A DNA stretch of 64,000 nucleotides, from assembly GCF_001667265.1 (NCBI RefSeq), contig NZ_LZHW01000103.1, positions 1 through 64,000 of the forward strand. Direction: 5' to 3'. Source of the DNA: Mycobacterium sp. ACS4331. GTDB lineage: Bacteria > Actinomycetota > Actinomycetes > Mycobacteriales > Mycobacteriaceae. The position numbers and the translations under genes were made by a program. Within the stretch, counting starts at the first letter, position 1. Each line of letters opens with the position of its first letter. Of the stretch, positions 25,781-34,934 are shown piece by piece. The notes under the pieces were generated by a model. That model saw nothing but the letters and a program-made list of their open reading frames with translations. It did not search any database and was not told the DNA's origin.

Positions 25781-26399
25781 TGCCGATGAAAATCACTGCG
25801 CCACAGAGGAAATGGCATCCAACCTGACCCCGCGATTTCGTCACTGTGACATAATGTTGAATCGGGCGCCAAACGGGAGGGGAGGCGTCGCCGACAAGTA
25901 CCCAGGAGCATCCGCAGGAGGTGCACCCAGCGACCGTCTCTCACGCAGTCTTGTCGCATCGCACGCCGAGGAATCATCAGGCCGACATTGTCGGCCATGA
26001 CCGCAGCATCTGGAACGTGCTGCACCGCAGCGTTTTACGTCACAGTGACGGAATGGAGGCGCGCAGTCCCGTGGACCGACGGACGGGGTTGGGGTCGCCG
26101 AACCGTCGAACGAGCGGCGTTATGTGACGCCGACTGACGACCACCCGGCGGTCACACCCGCACATCCCACACGCAGGCCGACTCAGTGGCAGCACGTCAC
26201 GTCATCAGATGCTCTAACCTTGCCGCTGCACCTCAGATGCCGTGACGAGACCAGTGGGAGCGCAGCAGACGAACGCAGCGGCGCACCCACGAACCCCATC
26301 CGGCCGAACCGCCGCAGGTCACCAAAGTACCGATAAGCCACATTATGTCAAGTAAAGCACTTCACATCTTGTTGCCTCCCAGCACCTTTCAACGTTGCC
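25781..26399. other. About 620 bp without a supportable gene
   Basis: Short open frames here lack coding bias and family motifs. Two related palindromes lie 199 bp apart: CGTCACTGTGAC at 25839-25850 and CGTCACAGTGACG at 26038-26050, both containing GTCACNGTGAC. The last 70 bp (26335-26400) are clearly more AT-rich. It lies between a broken gene and a VapBC pair and is probably decayed sequence. Confidence 0.6.
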
Positions 26400-26822
26400 C
26401 TATCGGTGATGCGGGTGTGTGACTGACCGTAGTTCCAGTCGCGGGATTCCCGTGAAGTCGTCGGGGTTGCACGTGTACAGCGGCACTCCATGTGCGATTG
26501 CGCTGGCCGCAATAAGCGCGTCGTAGGCGCGTGCAGTCGGCTTGCGCCCCGCCGCGCGCAGCGCCGCCGCTACGGCTCCAAACGCCCGGGCGCAATCTCC
26601 ATCGAACGGTAGGACGTCGAAGTCCGCTTCGGCCTGCTGCAGGTGCTGCTGCCGAGCGCCGCGCTCAGCATCGTCGTTGGCGACGTGTGGACCCACGGAC
26701 AGCTCAGCCAGCGTGATCGCGCTGATCACCGATTCATCGGGAAGCTCGGCCGGGTCAGAAATCTGACCCAAAAGGATCACCGTCGAGGTGTCCAGCATCC
26801 CCCGGCTCTGGGTTTGCGTCAC
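26400..26822 (-). CDS. vapC: VapC-family PIN-domain toxin
   Basis: A 140-aa PIN-domain ribonuclease. The metal-binding acids are in GMLDTSTVILLG, in TLAELSVGP and in RAYDALIAASAIAHG. The C-terminus CNPDDFTGIPRLEL is the usual end of mycobacterial VapC proteins. The toxin cleaves RNA (tRNA or rRNA in known members) unless bound by the antitoxin. The GTG at 26822 overlaps the stop of the antitoxin gene (GTGA). ATG 26798, giving 132 aa, is the alternative start. Confidence 0.9.
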   Translation of the reverse strand: MTQTQSRGMLDTSTVILLGQISDPAELPDESVISAITLAELSVGPHVANDDAERGARQQHLQQAEADFDVLPFDGDCARAFGAVAAALRAAGRKPTARAYDALIAASAIAHGVPLYTCNPDDFTGIPRLELRSVTHPHHR

Positions 26823-27055
26823 AGCGACGGGTCGATGAGGTTGTCGATGTCGCGCCGGAGGGCGTCCGGGTCCACCCGCGGAAGATTCTTGCGGCGACGA
26901 ATCAGTTCCGCGGGACCTGCGCTCGAACGAGGCAACGGCCGCAGCTCGGCAACAGGCGTCCCGTCCCGAGTAATGACGATGCGCTCGCCATGCTCGACAC
27001 GGCGCAAAACGTCTCCTCCACTGTTGCGCAGTTCGCGCACCGTGACTGTATCCAC
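26819..27055 (-). CDS. vapB: VapB/Phd-type antitoxin
   Basis: A 78-aa antitoxin of the Phd/YefM group. The N-terminal DNA-binding part has TVRELRNSGGDVLRRVEHGERIVITRDG, the hallmark of this group, and the Arg-rich C-terminal tail (RRRKNLPRVDPDALRRDI) is the part that wraps the toxin. The gene precedes vapC with a 4-nt overlap. The pair binds its own promoter in known systems, and I see no clear operator upstream here. Confidence 0.9.
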   Translation of the reverse strand: MDTVTVRELRNSGGDVLRRVEHGERIVITRDGTPVAELRPLPRSSAGPAELIRRRKNLPRVDPDALRRDIDNLIDPSL

Positions 27056-27303
27056 GTACGCAGTGTATCACCGGTGAGACATCCATGTAGTGCACTCAAA
27101 ACGCGCTGTTTCGCGCGAAAGACTATGCAGGGTTACCAGTAAGCGTTCGGTGCTGCATCGCCCACCTCGCGCCCGTTCCCGTCTTCTTCGGCTGCATGGC
27201 AACACTTTCCGCCCACAGGCTGTTCGTCGCTCTGGCCGCCGAGCATCGCCAACCCGGATTTACCACTCCGATTCGGTGCAGTTCTGCCAGAATTGGTGCC
27301 GCA

Positions 27304-27597
27304 ATGACCGACACACCCCGGCCCGCACGCATCGTCGACACCCATGTCCATCTAAGGCATCCGGCACGATCCGACTGGTACCCCGATCCGTCCAACGATC
27401 AGGCGCAACTCGGCATGGACGACGTCAGTGCCATGCGCCGGTTCGTCGTCGCCGACTGTCGCGCCGAGACAGGCGACTGGATGGCCACTTCCCTGTTCCG
27501 CGGTGTCCGCCCGACGGGCGCCCAGCAGTCAGCGCTTCCGGCTCCGGATGCGCGAGAGATGTTCGCCACCAACGCCGAACGGATCCACCGATGCTGA
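27304..27597 (+). pseudogene. Amidohydrolase family remnant with internal deletion
   Basis: A 97-codon frame that joins the two ends of an amidohydrolase_2 protein. The N-terminus has the metal motif VDTHVHL and then HPARSDWYPD and LGMDDVSAM, as in full enzymes of about 280-300 aa. The C-terminus reads REMFATNAERIHR, the normal last helix of the family. The barrel between them, about 200 residues with the other metal ligands, is missing, so the product cannot be active. It overlaps the start of the next SDR gene (stop at 27595-27597, SDR ATG at 27591). A natural small protein is a less likely reading. Confidence 0.6.
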
Positions 27598-28295
27598 CAC
27601 GCACCGCGGTGGTCACCGGCGGCAGTGGCGGAATCGGCAAGGCCTGCGGGCGCCACCTCGCCGCGAGCGGTTACGACGTCGTGCTCATTGCCCGCCGGGA
27701 GGCTCCGCTGCGTGCGGCCGCCGACGAGATCGGCGCGCGCCACATCGTCGCGGATGTCAGTTCACCGTCTGCGTTTGGCGACGCGGTCTCCAGTCTGTCC
27801 CGAATCGACCTGCTGGTGCACGCCGCGGGCGTCCTCGACGGCACCTACGCCCGCAAACAGACCTTCGACCAATGGCGGACGACGATGTCGGCCAATCTCG
27901 ATTCCTGTTTCGTCGTGACCCAGGCCGCGCTTCCCCTGATGCAGGCCGGGTCACGCTTCATTTTCATCTCGTCGTCCTCGGCACACGAACCCATGCCCGG
28001 ACGGACGGCCTATTCGGCCTCCAAAGCGGGCATGAATGCCTTCGCCAGAGCCCTGGCCCTGGAAGTCGACCGCGACGGAATCAACGTCAACATCGTCACC
28101 CCGGGTCCCGTCGATACCGACATGCTCACCGACGTCCCCTTCGAGATGTACACAGTGACCGCCGACGACGTGGCGCAGGCGGTGGTGTTCCTCGACACGG
28201 TGCCTGCCGCAGTGGACATGCCGGAGATCCGCCTCCACGCAGTCACCCGAGGTCCCCACGCCCGTCCACCCACCGTCCCGAAGGATCGGACATGA
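27591..28295 (+). CDS. Short-chain dehydrogenase/reductase
   Basis: A 234-aa classical SDR. The cofactor motif TGGSGGIG is at residues 9-16, the serine in FISSSSAHE and the catalytic YSASKAG follow, then the VTPGPVDTDML loop. The C-terminal part is short, and the tail after RLHAVTRGP is divergent. It begins inside the amidohydrolase remnant and is convergent with the AcoR-like regulator gene. In complete loci such a pair would act on one substrate. Here it might oxidise a secondary alcohol feeding the ketone pathway next door, which is speculation from position only. Confidence 0.85.
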   Translation: MLTRTAVVTGGSGGIGKACGRHLAASGYDVVLIARREAPLRAAADEIGARHIVADVSSPSAFGDAVSSLSRIDLLVHAAGVLDGTYARKQTFDQWRTTMSANLDSCFVVTQAALPLMQAGSRFIFISSSSAHEPMPGRTAYSASKAGMNAFARALALEVDRDGINVNIVTPGPVDTDMLTDVPFEMYTVTADDVAQAVVFLDTVPAAVDMPEIRLHAVTRGPHARPPTVPKDRT

Positions 28296-28353
28296 CCGGG
28301 CTCCCCTATGGCCGTCGACTCACCGAGCTGGCACGACGCGAGCCGACGCCCCG

Positions 28354-30201
28354 TCACGCCGTGATGCCGTATGCCTTGATCTTGCGGTACAGGCTGGACC
28401 GCGCCATCCCCAGATGCGCCGCCGCCGCCACCCGGTTCCCACCGGCGTCTCGTAGTGCCGCGACGATGGCGTCGCGTTCGGCAGCTTCCAACGGGGTCAG
28501 GGCGTGCCGCGACGCGGTCTGGCAGTACCCGGGCAGATCGGATTCCTGAATCTCACCGACCGGCCGACGCCGTACCGCGTACACCAGCGCCTCACGCAGT
28601 TGGGTGATGTTACGCGGCCAGGAGTACCGCGCGATCAGCCGTTGCGCCTCGGGGCTGAGTCGGACTTTGCGCGCCGGCGCGATCCCGCGCAACAGCGCCG
28701 TAGTCAGCACCACGAGATCATCGGTGCGACACCGCAGTGGCGGAACCTGGATCGACACCTCGAAATGGTGTAAAAGCTGCCCGAACGGCAGATCCGTCGT
28801 GAGCGCGGAATCGCACCCTGTGGCCACCACCCAGGACGGACCCTCCAGATCGGTGATCGCGCTCAGGTACGACTCGAGGCGTTCCACGGCGGCGGTGCTC
28901 GCCTGATCGATATCGCGGACGATGTGCAGCGTCGGTTCGTCCAGGCTGGTCAGCAGTGAGTCGAGATCACGGGCCGGGGTGTCCAATGCAAGCTGGGAGG
29001 CATCGACTGAAATGGCCCGGCCCCCGGGATGCACCGCATGGAACAGCTCGGCCACCAGGGTGAACTTGCCCGCCCCGGGCTCCCCGACGACCAACGCGGG
29101 CCGACGCTGTTCCAGCGCACGGTGCAGGTCTGTGCACGCCCGCACCCAGGCCGGTGACGTGCCCCCGGCCATCGAATCCCTCGACCGTGACAGACCACCG
29201 ACGATCTGCGAGGTCTGCGGCGTGGCGACGGCCACCTCCGGCAACAGCTGCTCATTGAAATCGGCGGGTGACCCCGGGCTGTGCGCCGTGACGACATCGG
29301 CGACCACGACCATTCCCGCGATCTGTGCGCCGGTCACGATCCGAGTGCCGCGAATCCTGACCAGTCGCTCCCCCGGCAGCGTCACGGTGTCACTGACCCG
29401 GCCTTTGCCGGCCATCAGGAACATCGCGTGCTCACGCAGGACACGTTGTTCATCGGCGTCGAACATCTGTTCTGCCGCCGGGTTGGCCATGAACACCGAA
29501 TCGCCGAAGCCGAACACCGCCTGCCGTGGGGACCTGGTGGTCACCTTCAGGTAGGTGTCGAAAATCGCGCGCTGTGCTTGACCGCGATCCAACAGCAGGT
29601 TCTGGGCGATGTCCTTGGCGGCGCTCTTGACCAGCGTATGCATCAGCGGGCTCCAGGACGACGACAACGTCGAGATGTCGAGCACGCCCTCCAGCCGTCC
29701 GGTCATCGGATCGATCACCGGCGCCCCAGTGCACGCGAAGAGGTGCAGGTTCTCGCTGAAGTGTTCCGGGCCGACCACGCTGATCGGTTGGCCCGCCTCG
29801 AACACCGTGCCGATGCCATTGGTGCCCATCGTCGACTCCGCATAACTGAAGCCCGGTGCCAAATGCACCCGGTCCAGCAGCCGCGCCACCGCTGCCGAGC
29901 TGTCTATGCGTTCGACCACGCGCGCCTTCTTGTCGGTCAACGCGATCACCAACGGCATGTCCGCGGTCTCGATCTCCAACTGTTGCAGTACCGGACGCGC
30001 GCAACGCACCAACAGCGACGCGGTGTCGATCTCATCGGTGAACTGCGCATTCGGGTGCGAGGAATCCACCCCCGCTGCCTGGCTGCGTTCCCATGACGCG
30101 GCGACGACCTCGGAGACCCCGGCGGTGCCGTTACCGCCGTACTCCAGGAAATCCGCGCGTGCAGCAGCCGTCCGCAGCAGGCGTGCGGAGCTGTTGGGCA
30201 T
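28354..30201 (-). CDS. AcoR/AcxR-like GAF-AAA-Fis transcriptional activator without GAFTGA
   Basis: A 615-aa regulator. The N-terminal half has a GAF-like sensor with the family segments SYAESTMGTNGIGT and HLFACTGAPVIDP (about 115-175). A PAS-like part follows, then a degenerate AAA+ domain (Walker A GEPGAGKF, arginine-finger region PPLRCRTDDL, WPRNITQLREAL). The C-terminus is a Fis-type HTH (NRVAAAAHLGMARSSLYRKI). The GAFTGA loop that contacts sigma-54 is missing, and Walker B is altered to LHIVRDID. This fits a host without sigma-54. It is divergent from the five carboxylase genes, so it is their likely activator, as AcxR is for acetone carboxylase. Confidence 0.9.
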   Translation of the reverse strand: MPNSSARLLRTAAARADFLEYGGNGTAGVSEVVAASWERSQAAGVDSSHPNAQFTDEIDTASLLVRCARPVLQQLEIETADMPLVIALTDKKARVVERIDSSAAVARLLDRVHLAPGFSYAESTMGTNGIGTVFEAGQPISVVGPEHFSENLHLFACTGAPVIDPMTGRLEGVLDISTLSSSWSPLMHTLVKSAAKDIAQNLLLDRGQAQRAIFDTYLKVTTRSPRQAVFGFGDSVFMANPAAEQMFDADEQRVLREHAMFLMAGKGRVSDTVTLPGERLVRIRGTRIVTGAQIAGMVVVADVVTAHSPGSPADFNEQLLPEVAVATPQTSQIVGGLSRSRDSMAGGTSPAWVRACTDLHRALEQRRPALVVGEPGAGKFTLVAELFHAVHPGGRAISVDASQLALDTPARDLDSLLTSLDEPTLHIVRDIDQASTAAVERLESYLSAITDLEGPSWVVATGCDSALTTDLPFGQLLHHFEVSIQVPPLRCRTDDLVVLTTALLRGIAPARKVRLSPEAQRLIARYSWPRNITQLREALVYAVRRRPVGEIQESDLPGYCQTASRHALTPLEAAERDAIVAALRDAGGNRVAAAAHLGMARSSLYRKIKAYGITA

Positions 30202-30264
30202 ATGCCACCTCCCGATTCGCTGAACCAATTGTGGATGAGACCCACACCACAGCCAATACCGCCG

Positions 30265-30283
30265 GTGTCCGAACTTGGGACAC
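30265..30283. promoter_or_regulatory. Inverted repeat, possible activator site
   Basis: GTGTCC and GGACAC form a perfect inverted repeat with a 7-bp centre, midway between the AcoR-like regulator and the first carboxylase gene. Activators of this family bind such dyads upstream of their targets. No -24/-12 sigma-54 promoter is visible. Confidence 0.4.
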
Positions 30284-30386
30284 ATCGAGTGGTGAGACAC
30301 AGGCCACGCTGGTCCCAGCGGTGTGGCGCACAGCACAAAGCCGCTCCATCAACGCATTCATATGCGAAGTCCACGAACGGAGTGCC

Positions 30387-32294
30387 ATGGGGACCCTGAT
30401 CAACATCGACAACGGTGGAACGCTCACCGACATCTGCGTCTGGGACGGCGATGCCTTCACCTTCACCAAGACGCTGACGACACCACACGATCTGTCGGAG
30501 TGCCTGTTCAGCGGGATCGAGAAGGCGTCAGCCGCGCTGTACGGCGACGCGGACACCACCCGCCTGCTGCACGCGACCGAGCACATCCGCTACTCCACCA
30601 CCCAGGGCACCAACGCCCTGGTCCAGCGGCGCGGCCCAATGATCGGGATCCTCACCAGCATCGAGAACCTGGAGTCCCGGCTGCGCAGCGATGCCGCGCA
30701 GGAGAAGTTGTTCGACGGCCTGGTGGCCGATCGCTGTCTCACCATCGACCCGCAATCCGACGATCTCGAGTTCGACGCGGTGCAGAAGGTGAATCGACTG
30801 ACCACACTGGGGGCTTCCCGTGTGGTCATCGCCGCACCGTCGGCCGAGGAAGAACGCCGGTTGCGGCATGTCCTCTTGCGCAAGTTCCCGCGGCACCTGC
30901 TCGGGTCGGTTCCGATGCTCTACAGCTGGGAGCTGGCCGGCGACCGCGACGACACACGCCGCGTGTGGTCATGTGTGGTCAACGCCTTCCTGCATCCGAC
31001 GATGGAACGCTTCCTCTACGCGGCGGAGGGGCGCCTGCAGGACTACCGGGTGGTCAATCCGCTCCTGGTGTACCGCAACGACGGCGCGTCCTCACGAGTC
31101 GCGAAATCGGTTGCACTCAAAACGTATTCATCCGGGCCGCGAGGCGGCTTGGAAGGAACGGCGGCACTGGCAAAGGTGTACGGCCTGTCGCACGCGTTGA
31201 TGATGGACATCGGCGGCACGACGACCGATGTGGGTGTGGTGGAGAACGGGTCGGTCGCAGTGGCCGATCGGGGATCGATCGAGGGCGTACAGATCTCCTA
31301 CCCGATGAGTGATGTGACCTCCGCCGGAGTCGGCGGCTCCTCGGTCATCCAGCTTGTCGGCGGCGAGATCGCGGTCGGACCGCAATCGGTCGGCGCCGCA
31401 CCGGGTCCCGCCTGCTTCGGATTCGGCGGCAAGCAGGCCACCATCACCGATGTCAACCTGCTCCTGGGTGTCCTGGACGCCGACACCTACCTGGACGGCA
31501 CCTTCACACTCGACGCGTCACGGTCGCGCGCGGTGATCACCGAGACGATCGCCGAACCCCTGGGAATCTCCCTGGAGGAGGCGCTGGTGCGGATGGAACA
31601 CGCCTACTTCCAGGCCTTGTCGGCATCATTTGCCCGACTGGTCACCGAGCAGACCACATTGCTGGCCTTCGGCGGTGCCGGGCCCATGAGCGCCACCGGC
31701 GCGGCTTCCCTGGCCGGCGTCGGGCAGGTGCTCGTGCCGCGCACCGCGGCGGTGTTCTCGGCCTTCGGCATCTCCTTCTCCGACATCGGCAAGACCTACG
31801 AGGTCCTGATCGAGGAACCGAGCACCGATGCCGCCCTGGCCATCCATGACTCCCTGCTGGCCAGGGCGGAACGAGACATGTTCCAGGAGGGCTACGACCT
31901 CGGAGACTGCCAGACCTCGTGGCAGCTGCTGGTGGAGAACCTCGACGACACCAGCGTCTCCCAGTTGCCCTACTCCCCCGGCGACGAGGTCGACTACCCC
32001 GGCGCGGCGGTGACCCTGCAGCTGAGTGCCGCTGCCGCCCTGCCGCATCCGGAACTGGACGCCGACACCGAGATGACGCCCCGGCCGGCCGAGGTGCACG
32101 GCACGCGGTCGGTGCGATCCACCACGGATCGGGTCGACGAGGTGCCGGTACATGTGCTCGACCGATTGACACCCGGCGACACCGGTCACGGCCCGGCGAT
32201 CGTCGAAGGACCATTCTTCACCGCCCGGGTGCTGCCCGGCTGGTCGTTCCGGGTCACCTCCGCGGGTGACCTCATGCTCACCGCCGACAACTGA
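30387..32294 (+). CDS. Ketone carboxylase subunit, HyuA-like (extra alpha-prime type)
   Basis: A 635-aa hydantoinase-A/oxoprolinase-like ATPase subunit. The N-terminal phosphate motif is altered to NIDNGGTLTDICVW (normally D-x-G-G-T-F-T-D). The second phosphate motif MMDIGGTTTDVG (about 270) and the late GGAGPMSATG are intact. It is about 80 residues shorter than the second HyuA-like protein two genes on. Acetone carboxylase has only one HyuA-like subunit, whereas acetophenone carboxylase has two, of about 70 and 80 kDa. This protein (about 68 kDa) and its first position in the operon match that arrangement. ATG 30387 lies soon after the AcoR-like divergent promoter region. Confidence 0.88.
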   Translation: MGTLINIDNGGTLTDICVWDGDAFTFTKTLTTPHDLSECLFSGIEKASAALYGDADTTRLLHATEHIRYSTTQGTNALVQRRGPMIGILTSIENLESRLRSDAAQEKLFDGLVADRCLTIDPQSDDLEFDAVQKVNRLTTLGASRVVIAAPSAEEERRLRHVLLRKFPRHLLGSVPMLYSWELAGDRDDTRRVWSCVVNAFLHPTMERFLYAAEGRLQDYRVVNPLLVYRNDGASSRVAKSVALKTYSSGPRGGLEGTAALAKVYGLSHALMMDIGGTTTDVGVVENGSVAVADRGSIEGVQISYPMSDVTSAGVGGSSVIQLVGGEIAVGPQSVGAAPGPACFGFGGKQATITDVNLLLGVLDADTYLDGTFTLDASRSRAVITETIAEPLGISLEEALVRMEHAYFQALSASFARLVTEQTTLLAFGGAGPMSATGAASLAGVGQVLVPRTAAVFSAFGISFSDIGKTYEVLIEEPSTDAALAIHDSLLARAERDMFQEGYDLGDCQTSWQLLVENLDDTSVSQLPYSPGDEVDYPGAAVTLQLSAAAALPHPELDADTEMTPRPAEVHGTRSVRSTTDRVDEVPVHVLDRLTPGDTGHGPAIVEGPFFTARVLPGWSFRVTSAGDLMLTADN

Positions 32295-32326
32295 TTCGAA
32301 ACCAACTCAGAGAAGGGAGGATTCGC

Positions 32327-32755
32327 ATGCGAGTCCCCATGACCGAATACCTCGTGATCGACCTGGACACCGAACGATGGGTCTGCCGAGTGTGCGCCCA
32401 CGACATCGGCTCGGCACACGAGAACTACAAGCCGGGAACGCTGGTGTACGACCGCGATCCGCGTGAGATCCACCAACCGATCATCGATCCGGATCGCTAC
32501 GAGTACACCTTCAGTCCCGACCCCACCTACTGCCGCATCCTGGAGTACTACTGCCCCGGGTGCGGAACGCAGATCGAGTGCGAGTACCTGCCGCCGGGGC
32601 ACCCACCGGCCGTGGACATCCTGATCGACATCCCCGCTCTGCGCGCGCAATGGGCACAGCGCGGCATCGACGCCGAGACCGTGCACAACTACGGCCCCGG
32701 CGAGGACGCACAGAAATACACCGCGGCACTCAAAGCCGCCGGCCACACCCACTGA
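32327..32755 (+). CDS. Ketone carboxylase small zinc subunit (AcxC/ApcB-like)
   Basis: A 142-aa protein. Two CxxC pairs, C20-x-x-C23 (WVCRVC) and C76-x-x-C79 (YCPGCG), build a zinc site. The C-terminal half has the ILIDIPALRAQW segment known from acetone carboxylase gamma subunits. It would be the gamma-like part of a carboxylase complex. The ATG has a strong GAAGGGAGG site, 32 nt after the previous stop, and the next gene starts 25 nt later. Its size (about 16 kDa) is closer to the 15-kDa acetophenone carboxylase subunit than to the 20-kDa acetone one. Confidence 0.9.
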   Translation: MRVPMTEYLVIDLDTERWVCRVCAHDIGSAHENYKPGTLVYDRDPREIHQPIIDPDRYEYTFSPDPTYCRILEYYCPGCGTQIECEYLPPGHPPAVDILIDIPALRAQWAQRGIDAETVHNYGPGEDAQKYTAALKAAGHTH

Positions 32756-32780
32756 CCCGAGAATCAGGAGAACCACTGGC

Positions 32781-34922
32781 ATGAAACGGATATCGGTCGA
32801 TATCGGTGGCACCTTCACCGACTGCTTCTTCGTCTGGGACGACATCTATGTCGACGCCAAGGCACTGACGACCCACCACAATCTGGCCATCGGATTCAAC
32901 GACGCCCTCGACCTGGCGTGCAAACGCGCAGGTCTGGACCGCTCCACGGTGCTCTCGGAGGTCGATTCGGTGCGCTACGCCACCACCTTGGGCACCAACG
33001 CACTCATCGAGCGCAATGGCCCCAAGGTCGCCGCGATCGTGACGCACGGTTTCGAGGACACCATCCCGCTGTCCCGCGGCCGCGGTTACGGCGAGGGCCT
33101 GGACTACGCCATGCAGCAGAACCTGCCCGCCGCCGAGCGGCCGGAACCGTTGGTGCCGCGCGCGATGATCCGATCTGTCAAGGAACGGATCAACTCGGCG
33201 GGCAAAGTCGTGGCCCGACTGGATCCCGACGATGTCCGGGCGATGGTTCGCGAACTCGTCGACGCCGGTGCCGAGGCAATCGTGGTGTCGCTGGTCAACG
33301 CCACCGAGAACCCCGAACACGAACTCGCGATCCAGGAGATCATCCTCGACGAGTTCCCGCCCCACGAGCTGGGCGCCATCCCGGTGCTCCTGGGCCATCA
33401 GGTGTCGGGCCGTAAGGGCGAATACGTGCGCGCCACCTCGACGATCATCGACGGCTATCTGCACGAGATCATGTTCCACGCGCTGGCCCAGTTGTCGAAC
33501 AACCTGCGCGACTTCGGCTACGACAAGCCGATGTTGGTGATCCACAACTCCGGCGGCATGGCCCAGATGAACTCCACCGACGCGCTGCAGACCATCCACT
33601 CCGGCCCGATCGCCGGGGTGGGTGCCGCCGAGCACCTGTCCGACGAGACCGGCCTCGGACACGTCATCGCCACCGACATGGGAGGTACGTCGTTCGATAT
33701 CGGGCTGGTTCCCGAGGGCGGGGTCAAGCATTACGACTTCCTGCCCACGATTGACCGGTGGCTGGTGTCGGTACCGATGGTGCACTTGGACACCCTCGGC
33801 GCAGGCGGAGGCTCGATCGCCAGCTACGACCGCATCCACAACTCGGTCAAGATCGGACCGAAGTCCGCGGGCTCGAATCCCGGCCCGGCCTGTTACGACC
33901 GCGGCGGACTCAAGCCGACGGTGACCGATGCCGATCTGGTGCTGGGCTACCTCGACCCCGACAACTACGCCAACGGCTACATCAAGCTCAACCCCAAGCG
34001 GTCGCTGTTCACCATCGAAGAAGAGCTCAGCGACCACCTGGACATGGACCCCATCGACGTGGCGCGCGTGATCAAGGACGGCGTCGACGAGCAGATGGCC
34101 ATCGGCATCGGCAAGGAGCTGCGGGTGCGTGGCTACCTTCCGGAGGACTTCACGATGTTGGCATACGGCGGAAACGGGCCCCTGCACGCGTGCGGTGTCG
34201 CCCGGCATGCCGGGATCAAACGAGTTCTGGCACCGCCCTTCTCGTCGGTCTTCTCGGCCTGCGGTGCAGGAAACATGAAGCAGCTGCATTTCCACGAACG
34301 CGGCGTGCACATCACGCTGTACAACGCCACCACCCGGGCGCTCTACGCCGATTACGACGAGTTCAACGCGATCGTCGAAGAGCTCGAGGCACGCGGTCGG
34401 GAGGACCTGGTGCGCCAGGGGTTCGCCGCGGACGATGTGCGGTACCGCCTCGAGCTGGACATGCGCTACGGCAACCAGCTGCTGACCCAGGCGGTGGCAC
34501 TTGCCGAGCTGCACCGGATCTCCGGGGTCGGCGACGTGCTCGAAATCATCAAGACCTTCGGTGACGTGTACAGCCATCGATTCGGGGCTTCATCAGCGGC
34601 TCCGGAGGCCGGAATCCGTTGCAGCACCGTGCGAGTGGCCTCCTATGTCGACGGTGACGTGGTGAACTTCGAGTCGTTGGAGCCCGGTGGGCAGCGCAGC
34701 GCACCGGAACCCGTCGGCCGTCGCAGCGCACACTTCATCGGCATCGACAAGCCGGTCGACACCCCGGTGTTCGACGAGAGCGCACTGGCTCCAGACAAGG
34801 TGATCGCCGGCCCGGCGATCGTCACCACAGAGAACACCACTTTCCTCGTTGAACCCGGTTGGCGACTGGAGCCCACGGCTCAAGGCGCTGTCTGGTTCCT
34901 GCAGGACGAACACTCACACTAA
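32781..34922 (+). CDS. Ketone carboxylase HyuA-like subunit
   Basis: A 713-aa hydantoinase-A/oxoprolinase-like subunit, equal in length to acetone carboxylase AcxA (about 717). The N-terminal motif DIGGTFTDC (about 7-15) and the second phosphate motif TDMGGTSFDIG (about 296-306) are both intact, so this subunit probably binds ATP and makes the phosphoenol or carboxyphosphate intermediates. ATTLGTNALIERNG and YGGNGPLHACG are further family marks. It lies third in a closely spaced operon (25 nt after the zinc subunit, 12 nt before the HyuB-like gene). Confidence 0.93.
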   Translation: MKRISVDIGGTFTDCFFVWDDIYVDAKALTTHHNLAIGFNDALDLACKRAGLDRSTVLSEVDSVRYATTLGTNALIERNGPKVAAIVTHGFEDTIPLSRGRGYGEGLDYAMQQNLPAAERPEPLVPRAMIRSVKERINSAGKVVARLDPDDVRAMVRELVDAGAEAIVVSLVNATENPEHELAIQEIILDEFPPHELGAIPVLLGHQVSGRKGEYVRATSTIIDGYLHEIMFHALAQLSNNLRDFGYDKPMLVIHNSGGMAQMNSTDALQTIHSGPIAGVGAAEHLSDETGLGHVIATDMGGTSFDIGLVPEGGVKHYDFLPTIDRWLVSVPMVHLDTLGAGGGSIASYDRIHNSVKIGPKSAGSNPGPACYDRGGLKPTVTDADLVLGYLDPDNYANGYIKLNPKRSLFTIEEELSDHLDMDPIDVARVIKDGVDEQMAIGIGKELRVRGYLPEDFTMLAYGGNGPLHACGVARHAGIKRVLAPPFSSVFSACGAGNMKQLHFHERGVHITLYNATTRALYADYDEFNAIVEELEARGREDLVRQGFAADDVRYRLELDMRYGNQLLTQAVALAELHRISGVGDVLEIIKTFGDVYSHRFGASSAAPEAGIRCSTVRVASYVDGDVVNFESLEPGGQRSAPEPVGRRSAHFIGIDKPVDTPVFDESALAPDKVIAGPAIVTTENTTFLVEPGWRLEPTAQGAVWFLQDEHSH

Positions 34923-34934
34923 GGACGAACAAAG

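Noticed and set aside
27090..27590. 401-aa reading of the SDR including 167 upstream residues
   Set aside because: The upstream part is Arg/His-rich without motifs and overlaps the amidohydrolase remnant. ATG 27591 gives the normal SDR N-terminus.
30202..30386. Sigma-54 promoter (-24/-12) for the carboxylase operon
   Set aside because: No GG-N10-GC element with a match to TGGCAC-N5-TTGC was found, and the activator lacks GAFTGA.
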